NCBI RefSeq assembly: GCF_014698965.1
Contig: NZ_JACXAE010000053.1
Location: forward strand, 1-64,000
Source: Iningainema tapete BLCC-T55
GTDB lineage: Bacteria > Cyanobacteriota > Cyanobacteriia > Cyanobacteriales > Nostocaceae
Direction: 5' to 3'
Length of the DNA: 64,000 nucleotides
Shown: one piece after another, positions 44,888-51,863 of the stretch
Layout of the letters: every line of letters starts with the position of its first letter
Numbering within the stretch: position 1 is the stretch's first letter
Notes under the pieces: generated by a model
Seen by the model: the letters and a program-made list of their open reading frames with translations, nothing else
Told to the model about the DNA's origin: nothing
Databases searched by the model: none
Made by a program: the position numbers and the translations under genes

Positions 44888-46000
44888 TCACGGCACGACT
44901 GCTGGAGTTAAAGCTCCGCGTCCTTCACGAGTTAGGGTAAAGCTTTGTTTGTATTTACCGCGTTCAATCCGGTGGGTTACTTGTTTAACGTAGTAGATGC
45001 CGTCATAATTGAAGCCTACACCCCGCACCCCTACCAGACGACGCGATCGCAATGCCCGACCATAACGTACTGTATCTACTTCCCCAGTCGCAGTCAAAGC
45101 ATCCGATGATTGACTTGCGCTGGACACCGCCCGTAAAGCCGCTTGGGTAGGATTGAGGTTAGCAGTATTCCGGGGTAAGGTTTTGCGTAATGGCATAGCA
45201 GGTTTGCTAGCTAGGGGGGGACGCAAGCCACTAGGCACGGGAATGGGAATTGCCAGCTTGGTGAAGGGTTCAACAATCGTTACCTGTGGTTGTGCTGGTC
45301 CCAAGGCATTGAAGTTGAACGTAATTGGCGTGTCTACGTTGGTATTTGCTCCCATGTTCATTGTCAGTGCAGGTTGGGGTAAACCTAAGCGGTTATCTAT
45401 TCCCCAATAAGCGGTATTAACACCAGGAGCAATTGGTTCAATGTAAAAAACAAAACTATTGTGCCTCGCTAATTGCTGAATATAATTTAAATCCGTGCCT
45501 TGCTGAGTTGGAATCCGGTCTATCTGAATAGGAATATCGGTAGTAGGCGTTACCTTAGGTATTAAACCTAAAGTAGCATAACTAGCAACTAATCTAGTTA
45601 TAATCACTGAATCTGGTTGATTGGGATAAGTAGCGTTTTTCTCCTCCAAATCTAGCTTGAGGCTGATATCTTCTCCTGTGACAATCAACCGTGATTCCCC
45701 TGGTTGATTGCTGGGTAGAAACTGATGGTTGGTAATAATACCATCAATTAACACTTGGGGTAAAACACCAATAATCACCGTGATAATAACGCGGTTAGGT
45801 GGGTCAAGAATGCCACTAAATAGCAATCCATAATCCAGAAGTGAATCTTTGCCCAAACTGAAAGTCATCTGAAACCCATCCCGCTCCTCATCCCGATTGG
45901 TAACTTCAATGCTTACCAACGCATCTACAACCGCATACGGAGCAGGTAAAGGTATAGTAGCACCAATCATTAACTGGAGGCGAACGCTATTTACAACCAT
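44888..46000 (-). CDS. eCIS hub protein, gpD/late-control family (half of Afp8/VgrG)
   Basis: A 370-residue hub with the gp27/gpD type beta-barrel fold: 'EVTNRDEERDGFQMTFSLGK', 'LIVTGEDISLKLDLEE' and 'GTDLNYIQQLARHNSFVFYI' are the recognisable blocks. It should trimerise on top of the spike and pass to the tube. It is separated from the spike gene by 67 bp and starts 3 bp after the LysM gene. Confidence 0.88.
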   Translation of the reverse strand: MVVNSVRLQLMIGATIPLPAPYAVVDALVSIEVTNRDEERDGFQMTFSLGKDSLLDYGLLFSGILDPPNRVIITVIIGVLPQVLIDGIITNHQFLPSNQPGESRLIVTGEDISLKLDLEEKNATYPNQPDSVIITRLVASYATLGLIPKVTPTTDIPIQIDRIPTQQGTDLNYIQQLARHNSFVFYIEPIAPGVNTAYWGIDNRLGLPQPALTMNMGANTNVDTPITFNFNALGPAQPQVTIVEPFTKLAIPIPVPSGLRPPLASKPAMPLRKTLPRNTANLNPTQAALRAVSSASQSSDALTATGEVDTVRYGRALRSRRLVGVRGVGFNYDGIYYVKQVTHRIERGKYKQSFTLTREGRGALTPAVVP

Positions 46001-46003
46001 ACC

Positions 46004-46294
46004 TCAACCTCCTTGAATCAAAGGAATTACCAACCGCCGACCAACTTCTGTGGTAAGTTCATCAGGGTGCATAGCATTGTTGGCATCGCACACACGCCAA
46101 AACTGCTCAGGATCACCCAAGTAACGAGCGGTGATATTATCCAAGCGATCGCCCTCAGTGACAGCGTGTTCAGCCAGTACAGCAGTAGTGGCATTAGGTA
46201 AAAAACGACGGCGCAAATACGCAATTTCCCGTCCATCTGGACTTACCCATTTTGCAGTTTCAATACTGAAATAACGACTTGTGACAGAAAACAT
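46004..46294 (-). CDS. eCIS LysM-domain protein (half of Afp7)
   Basis: A 96-residue protein with one LysM-like fold: 'HAVTEGDRLDNITARYLGDP' followed by 'EQFWRVCDANNAM' and 'LVIPL'. In contractile phages and eCIS this module (gp53-type) joins the baseplate to the hub. In Afp it is fused to a tube-like domain; here the two parts are neighbouring genes. Confidence 0.88.
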   Translation of the reverse strand: MFSVTSRYFSIETAKWVSPDGREIAYLRRRFLPNATTAVLAEHAVTEGDRLDNITARYLGDPEQFWRVCDANNAMHPDELTTEVGRRLVIPLIQGG

Positions 46295-46398
46295 AACAAT
46301 TTTGGATTTTAGATTTTGGATTTTGGATTACTAGAGTCAAGCAATGACAACCTGTTTCTTCTCTTGGCGCTCTTGGCGTCTTGGCGGTTCATTAAAAA
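46295..46398. repeat. Repeat-bearing gap inside the eCIS string
   Basis: It contains tandem GGATTTTAGATTTT-type heptad repeats and one TTGGCGTCTTGGCGGTTCAT arm of the dispersed GAACCGCCAAG family. Confidence 0.65.
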
Positions 46399-47052
46399 TC
46401 ACAGCTTCAAAGAAAAACCAATATTAAAAGCACTATTAACCACATTAGTTGTAGCCGTGATTTCCTTAGCAATTTGATGCGCCAAAAACAGGTGATAACC
46501 TGGATTAGTCAACTTCAAATCTACATAGCTCAAAACCTGTAAAGTCAAATCAGCCTTAGCGCGAATAGGATTAAGCAAAGTATCATAAGACTCTTCAGTA
46601 ATACTAAAGCTAGTCAGCCGCACGGGAAGCACTCGTTGGGGACCCCAAACAAACAAAGTCAGCGGTGCTTCTGGAGGAATCACTTCCAAAATGCCCACTT
46701 GGGCTAAGGCTGTATTCGCAATCACCGTTGCACTCTTGGGATAAAGCAGCATTTCCATTGCCGCCAAGGCTGGATAGACTCCCGCCACTACCGCTATAGG
46801 ATTCGTGGTTTCTAGCTGGTCAGTTGCGTCTACTTCCACACTCAAGGTGATAGTTTCTTTGGGCGGTCCTGTTAAGCGAAATGCTTCTGAGCGATCGCTG
46901 TTCTCACCACCTCCTGTAGAACGTGCTTCCAATCGGCGCGTCATTGTATCCGGGTTGTATTGGAAGATGATAACGCTGGAAATTGGATTGACTGGGTCAA
47001 GTCCGATAATTGCCCCTTTAAGCAGGCGGGGTGAGCCGGGGAAGGTAGTCAT
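46399..47052 (-). CDS. eCIS tube-initiator / CIS tube protein (Afp7-like N-terminal part)
   Basis: A 217-residue protein of the CIS-tube adaptor type: 'FQYNPDTMTRRLEARSTGGG' and 'LSVEVDATDQLE' are its usual blocks, and 'LPVRLTSFSITEESYD' the third. It sits between the hub and the first tube ring. The preceding gene (the metzincin cargo) ends 83 bp upstream, so a new transcript or processing site may lie in between. Confidence 0.85.
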   Translation of the reverse strand: MTTFPGSPRLLKGAIIGLDPVNPISSVIIFQYNPDTMTRRLEARSTGGGENSDRSEAFRLTGPPKETITLSVEVDATDQLETTNPIAVVAGVYPALAAMEMLLYPKSATVIANTALAQVGILEVIPPEAPLTLFVWGPQRVLPVRLTSFSITEESYDTLLNPIRAKADLTLQVLSYVDLKLTNPGYHLFLAHQIAKEITATTNVVNSAFNIGFSLKL

Positions 47053-47135
47053 GGGTGTGAAGAATAGTGATGGTGGCTGATAGCAGTCAAGGAAAGATTT
47101 GGCTATTTTCCAATGTCTTTAAGAGTGAATGCAGC

Positions 47136-48278
47136 TTACTTTGGTCCAAAGCAACAAGGACATCCTTTTTTGTGATTGAACAGAATTGATGCTAGTGCTC
47201 CGCTAAATTGGGTTGGTCCCGGATCGGTGTAATAGTTACCCATAATGTCATTCTCGAATCCTGGCAATGTGTATTTGCCAAAATACAGGTCGTATAACCC
47301 CATCAGATGCCCAGTTTCGTGGACGACTGTCAGTTCATCCGCATCCTCTGCCCAGTGAACGTAGAGGGGAGCAGAAATATCGCGATATCCCGGTGCTTCC
47401 ACATATACGGCGTTGCTCTCAGGCACTTGCCACCGCCAGTTTTTAGAGGGATAGGCATTGACCTTCGATTTCATTGTCACAGGGCATCGCTTGCTATTGC
47501 TGGCGCAGACGATATCGGTACTCCAGCGACTGTTAATTCGACTTTGCCAGGTTGTCGCAAGAGTGGAATTAGCGCGAGGTCCATAGATGCCGATGCCGAT
47601 TTCAAACGTGAAGTTGCAACCCGATTGGGTAATTTTATCCAGTTTACGCTGGAGAACTGGGTGAACAACGCTTTGCTGTTGGACAACATGAGTTAACTCA
47701 TGGGCTAAAAGCGTTTTTCCCACTGCACTTTGAGGCGCATATTGCCCTGACGCAAAAACAATGTGATTCCCCATCGTATACGCCAATGCATTCAATGCCA
47801 GTGCCGATTTCGCAGCTTTCGCATCAGTATGAATTCGGACACCGCTAAAATCCTTCCGAGATTGCGTTTGCGGTTCAGACTGCTGAACAATTTTATCTGC
47901 TGTTCTATCTGCTTCCTGCTCAAATTGCTCTCCCACTGCACCAATAGTTAACCGAGGCTGAATTTGAGGCAACATTTGACTCACTCGCACTTGGCTTAAG
48001 TCCTGGGCAAAGCGCGATTCCATAAAAGTCCGAGTTTCTGCATCCAAAGGTTGACCGGGCGATCGCAGCACTTCATGTACAATTGGTGGTACTTCCGACA
48101 CTTCAGCTTGGTTGCTAGCACGCCGTTGTAGAAGGGATTTGTTTTTTTGACACTCAGTACACTCACCACCTGCTAAAGTGTGTTGATTGCAGGATGTGCA
48201 TTTGCGTTGCAATAAACCAGTCCTCAAAGGCGTAAAGGATGATTTGGCTTTGGTTTGGTTGGGCGATCGCATGTTCAT
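47136..48278 (-). CDS. DUF4157 protein with metzincin protease C-terminus (candidate eCIS cargo)
   Basis: A 380-residue protein with three parts. The leader (about 15-100) has a four-Cys zinc knuckle (Cys27, Cys30, Cys40, Cys43) and the 'KSLLQRRA' and 'EVPPIVHEVLRSPGQPLD' blocks shared with two neighbouring genes. A DUF4157 domain follows (about 120-205) with 'HELTH' (193-197). The C-terminal part carries a complete metzincin site, 'HETGHLMGLYD' (320-330), with a Met-turn at 'NDIMG' (Met346), so it should be an active zinc protease. No signal peptide. DUF4157 is known as an eCIS-associated domain. A role as an injected protease is inferred from position and domain mix. Confidence 0.88.
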   Translation of the reverse strand: MNMRSPNQTKAKSSFTPLRTGLLQRKCTSCNQHTLAGGECTECQKNKSLLQRRASNQAEVSEVPPIVHEVLRSPGQPLDAETRTFMESRFAQDLSQVRVSQMLPQIQPRLTIGAVGEQFEQEADRTADKIVQQSEPQTQSRKDFSGVRIHTDAKAAKSALALNALAYTMGNHIVFASGQYAPQSAVGKTLLAHELTHVVQQQSVVHPVLQRKLDKITQSGCNFTFEIGIGIYGPRANSTLATTWQSRINSRWSTDIVCASNSKRCPVTMKSKVNAYPSKNWRWQVPESNAVYVEAPGYRDISAPLYVHWAEDADELTVVHETGHLMGLYDLYFGKYTLPGFENDIMGNYYTDPGPTQFSGALASILFNHKKGCPCCFGPK

Positions 48279-48290
48279 TATCTCGATCCC

Positions 48291-49790
48291 TCAAAACTTG
48301 ATTGGTGGAAGCGGAAGCAAGAATTCGCGTGGTGCTCTTGGGGGCTGTGGTATGTTAGACGGGGGCTGTTCTCTGGATGGCGGTATGGGCACTTGGAACT
48401 TCTCACCCTTTAAAGTACGCAGTAGGGCTTTTGCCGCAGCTTTGAGGGCTTTTTTCGTTTCCCCATCTACAGGCAAAAAGTCTAAAGCTTTATCCACTGC
48501 TATTTCATCTACCCGCATGGCACCATCAACTACCGCATCGAAAGCAGGTTTCGATAGTCCGCGTAACTGACGCAGAATTGGGTCTCCTTCCAAAAGCTGC
48601 TCAATTTCATGTCGGTAGGTTGGTGGTTTATATGGTGGGATTGATGGCAGTTTTGGTGCCCCGAAGGGTCCAGGAGGTATTGGAGATGGAATCTCGATTT
48701 TAGGACCTGTTCCAATAGGTGGTTGCGAGGGTGAGAGGGTGGGTAAATCGCGGTAGCTGTAGCGGCGTGCTGTAAACGAGACTTCAACCCGGCGATTGCG
48801 CGATTCGCGGTTTTTGGTCTGCACTTTCAGTGATGTTTTGCCCAAGCTGTAAGCACGCATAATGGACTGAGGGATAGCAAGGTCGCCCTCACCTAGTGCT
48901 TTCATGACGGTCTCAGCGCGTTGCTGACCCAACATTTGATTGTGCTGTTCGGTATCTGTGGCGTCAGTGTGACCGACGATGGTGATGTAAGAGTCGGGAT
49001 ACAATTTCATTAGTTGGGCAACCCGCTTTTTGTAAGCGGCAATTTTGCTGCTGTGTGCTTCTGTAAGTTCTGCACTGTCAGAGGTAAAAGCATCTAGCGT
49101 CAGTAAGGCGAATATCGAGTCGATGTAGGGCAAACCCGTCGGTTTTCGCTCATCGGTAGCAAGGTTAGTTTGACGTTGAATCTGCGGACTATCGACTACA
49201 GCAACATTCTTGCTTATGGAGGTCACTTGACTTTGTTGCATTACTCTATCTGCACTGGCACTAGCTTCTTGCTCTGATATGCTCGTTGGGTGATCGAACT
49301 GCAATGATGCACTAGTATTGAACGAGCGATCGCCTTGCTGGATGACATGGGTTAATTCATGTGCCAGCAACTGCTTACCTTCATTTATTGTCGGTGAATA
49401 CTGTCCCGCCCCAAACACTATATTCTGTCCTACTGTATAAGCTAAGGCATTTACCACCTGCGCCGACTCCGCAGCTTTAGCATCTACGTGTACCCTGACG
49501 CTGCTAAAGTCATGTCCAAAGCGTGACTCCATAAAAGTACGGGTGTTAGCATCTAGGGGTTGACCAGGCGAATTCAATACTTCATATACAATTGGTGGCG
49601 GCACTTCTAACGTTTCTGCTTGACCTGTGGCACGCCGTTGCAGGAGCGATTTGTTTTTCTGACACTCAGTACGCTCACTACCTCCTAAGGTGTGTTGGTT
49701 GTAAGAAGTGCATTTGCGTTGTAAAAGACCACCGCTAAAAGGCGTAAAGGATTGTTTAGCTTTAGTTTGAGTGGGTGCGCGGGTATTCAT
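48291..49790 (-). CDS. DUF4157 protein with OmpA-like domain (candidate eCIS cargo or anchor)
   Basis: A 499-residue protein. The shared leader is present, but its zinc knuckle has decayed (second and third cysteines replaced by Tyr and Arg). The DUF4157 domain has 'LLAHELTHVIQQ' (His144, His148). An OmpA-like peptidoglycan-binding domain follows (about 225-345; 'YITIVGHTDATDTEQHNQML' and 'GQQRAETV'). A Pro-rich linker leads to a helical C-terminus with another Pro-rich tail. No signal peptide. The mix suggests binding to peptidoglycan either as a particle anchor or as a payload. The ATG at 49790 is used because the leader begins there. Confidence 0.85.
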   Translation of the reverse strand: MNTRAPTQTKAKQSFTPFSGGLLQRKCTSYNQHTLGGSERTECQKNKSLLQRRATGQAETLEVPPPIVYEVLNSPGQPLDANTRTFMESRFGHDFSSVRVHVDAKAAESAQVVNALAYTVGQNIVFGAGQYSPTINEGKQLLAHELTHVIQQGDRSFNTSASLQFDHPTSISEQEASASADRVMQQSQVTSISKNVAVVDSPQIQRQTNLATDERKPTGLPYIDSIFALLTLDAFTSDSAELTEAHSSKIAAYKKRVAQLMKLYPDSYITIVGHTDATDTEQHNQMLGQQRAETVMKALGEGDLAIPQSIMRAYSLGKTSLKVQTKNRESRNRRVEVSFTARRYSYRDLPTLSPSQPPIGTGPKIEIPSPIPPGPFGAPKLPSIPPYKPPTYRHEIEQLLEGDPILRQLRGLSKPAFDAVVDGAMRVDEIAVDKALDFLPVDGETKKALKAAAKALLRTLKGEKFQVPIPPSREQPPSNIPQPPRAPREFLLPLPPIKF

Positions 49791-49828
49791 AGATTTAGTC
49801 CTCTGTATACTGCGGTTGCATTCGTACA

Positions 49829-50524
49829 CTACAAACAGTAATCATTTTGCTGTTCATTCCAAACTGCATCCAGATTTTGGAATGTATTAATGCATTGCTG
49901 CCAAATTTCAGGAACTTTCAAATAACAGAAAAAGCCAGGTTCATTTATTCCAGGCAATGTGTAAACTGTTTGTACTAGACGCAATAACTGAGCTTGCAAT
50001 ACTGCAATTTCAGTTTCACTTTCCCATCGCTGTAATAACTCATAAAGCAACAATGGATTGTCAGGAGGATGCAGAGGAGTTGTTCGTAGCTGGCAATAAT
50101 GCTCGCAGAAATCAATCTGTGCTAGGGGGTTTTCTGGCAAACCTCCTAAGATAAATTCTCCAACAATAAGTAAAGGTACATCCTCTAATAAAACCAAAGG
50201 ATAAATAGGAAAATCATGATTTGTCAACATTTGACTGCTGGCAGATATCCCCAGTTTTATCCTGGGAAAATAGATGTTATGTTCTTTAGGAACAAAAAGT
50301 ATTCTTAGCAAAAAAAATACTTTTGTAGCTTCGATAATCCAATCTCCATTGTCAATCAGTAAATGGCAATAATCACGCAAGGCGGAAATCACCCAAGACT
50401 TACCTTCTGGATAAATTGTATTGACAGCAAGAATATAGCTTCTTGGGTCAAAAGTGTACCCATTCCAACCCGAACAGCTATGCACTATAGCAAAAAGTTC
50501 TTCTCTATTCATAACTTCACCCAT
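49829..50524 (-). CDS. Unknown protein within the eCIS cargo island
   Basis: A 231-residue soluble protein, rich in Leu, Ile and aromatic residues, without signal peptide or the shared leader. It starts in TAATG overlap with the leader protein upstream, so the two are translationally coupled; a second ATG at 50512 has a better GTGAAG upstream. Segments such as 'WIIEATKVFFLLRILFVP' and 'LLLYELLQRWESETEIAVLQ' look like a compact alpha/beta fold. I do not recognise the family. A chaperone, adaptor or immunity role for the coupled cargo is a guess. Confidence 0.65.
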   Translation of the reverse strand: MGEVMNREELFAIVHSCSGWNGYTFDPRSYILAVNTIYPEGKSWVISALRDYCHLLIDNGDWIIEATKVFFLLRILFVPKEHNIYFPRIKLGISASSQMLTNHDFPIYPLVLLEDVPLLIVGEFILGGLPENPLAQIDFCEHYCQLRTTPLHPPDNPLLLYELLQRWESETEIAVLQAQLLRLVQTVYTLPGINEPGFFCYLKVPEIWQQCINTFQNLDAVWNEQQNDYCL

Positions 50525-51546
50525 TATGCTGGTGTATGTGCGTTCTTGCCGTTACAACAATCCCATGTACCTCCGGCTTTGCGAGTTAATAAAGATGAAG
50601 CCAGATTGGTGGGGCGAGTTGTAGTTGATAGTAAAATACCAGCATCTGCCACATTGCCACCACTAAAGTGGGCTGCCGGATCTAAACTGTTAGCCCAATA
50701 CACGTTAGCTGTCATTGACCAATTACCTCTAGTGTTGGGACGGTTGGGACGCCTCCATATATCATTAGTCGATCCCACATTGGGTGTTACTGTCCCAGAG
50801 CCATCTACCAGCCATGCTTCCCAATAACGAGGAGTTGCACGCACAGTATTGTTGGGCGTGCCATTGCAATTTTGCGTATTGTAAACGTTGTTAATTTCTT
50901 GAACTATGAAGCCATTCCGACCAGTTGTATTCCAGCCAACGTCCCAAGTAAATTGACCACAAGGGTTAAAGGTTGGACTTGTGATGCCGTTTTCTAATAT
51001 GACAATAGCCGACCGCGTTAATGTATTCGGTGGCAATTGGGATACTGCATCACGACAGAAAGCCGCATTGTCTGCGCCCATAATCCGAATGCATTCTAGT
51101 AATTCATTCGCTTCTTGGTACGGCAAGGTTGTGCCATTTCCTTCTTGGCTTCCCCCTAGGAGGTCTGTTTCTGTTAGGCTCAAACCAGCAATTGTTTTAA
51201 AGGCAGCCTTAACTTGCATCGGCGCTGCTCTTGACACTTCCGAATGCACCCGCACACTACTAAAGTCATGCCCAAACCGTGGCTCCATGATAGTGCGCGT
51301 TCCTACATCCAGAGATTGTCCGGAAGATCGCAATACTTCATGCACCATTGGCGGCACTTCCGACACTTCAGATTGACTACTAGCACGTCGTTGCAAAAGC
51401 GATTTCTTTTTCTGGCACTGAGCACACTCACCACCTGCAACCGTCTTCTGTCCGCAGGCAGTACATTTGCGTTGCAATATACCGCTACTTAGTACTGATG
51501 CAGTTGGGCTTTGTTGTTTTGTTTGCGTTGCACTTTGACGAGTCAT
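50524..51546 (-). CDS. Leader-only DUF4157-type protein with unknown C-terminus (candidate eCIS cargo)
   Basis: A 340-residue protein. It carries the same leader as the two genes downstream, with an intact zinc knuckle ('CTACGQ', 'GGECAQCQKKKSLLQRRA') and 'RFGHDFSSVRVH', but then leaves the DUF4157 fold before its HExxH motif. The rest (about 110-340) is an unknown Asn/Thr/Trp-rich domain with 'CGQFTWDVGWNT', 'IVQEINNVYNTQNCNG' and a C-terminal 'TWDCCNGK'. No catalytic motif is recognised. It overlaps the small 85-residue gene upstream by ATGA. Payload function inferred only from leader and position. Confidence 0.8.
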   Translation of the reverse strand: MTRQSATQTKQQSPTASVLSSGILQRKCTACGQKTVAGGECAQCQKKKSLLQRRASSQSEVSEVPPMVHEVLRSSGQSLDVGTRTIMEPRFGHDFSSVRVHSEVSRAAPMQVKAAFKTIAGLSLTETDLLGGSQEGNGTTLPYQEANELLECIRIMGADNAAFCRDAVSQLPPNTLTRSAIVILENGITSPTFNPCGQFTWDVGWNTTGRNGFIVQEINNVYNTQNCNGTPNNTVRATPRYWEAWLVDGSGTVTPNVGSTNDIWRRPNRPNTRGNWSMTANVYWANSLDPAAHFSGGNVADAGILLSTTTRPTNLASSLLTRKAGGTWDCCNGKNAHTPA

Positions 51547-51800
51547 TGCCCTAAACCTCCGTAAACTGCTTGGGCTATCTGTTGTCCCAATAAGGTCGAA
51601 TTGCTGTCTTGAGTGAGTTGGATGTTGCTAGCTAATATTTTGGGTACTGCACCGCCTGCTAACAAACTGGTTGCTAGTCCATCATTTGTAACTAGGCGTG
51701 CAAGTTCTGCTTCTACGGCTGCCTGTAGAAGTGGGCGTTGACTGTGGGGAATGGGTAAGTCGTGGAGAATTAATTTTTCGATGTGTATGTTGATGTTCAT
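51543..51800 (-). CDS. Small conserved eCIS-associated protein
   Basis: An 85-residue protein starting 'MNINIHIEKLILHDLPIPHS' with 'QRPLLQAAVEAELARLVTND' next. This opening (repeated N-I-H-I, then a Leu/Asp-rich hairpin and an amphipathic helix) recurs in small proteins next to eCIS cargo genes. ATGA overlap couples it to the leader protein downstream. It may help to load or hold cargo, but this is inference. Confidence 0.7.
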   Translation of the reverse strand: MNINIHIEKLILHDLPIPHSQRPLLQAAVEAELARLVTNDGLATSLLAGGAVPKILASNIQLTQDSNSTLLGQQIAQAVYGGLGQ

Positions 51801-51863
51801 ATAGTTATTTTTTTATTGAACCGCCAAGACGCCAAGGACGCTAAGAGAAGAAATACAAGATTG
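51801..51863. repeat. Dispersed repeat between ATPase and cargo genes
   Basis: It contains TTGAACCGCCAAGACGCCAA, the same arm as at about 43574. It marks the border between the assembly genes and the cargo island. Confidence 0.65.
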
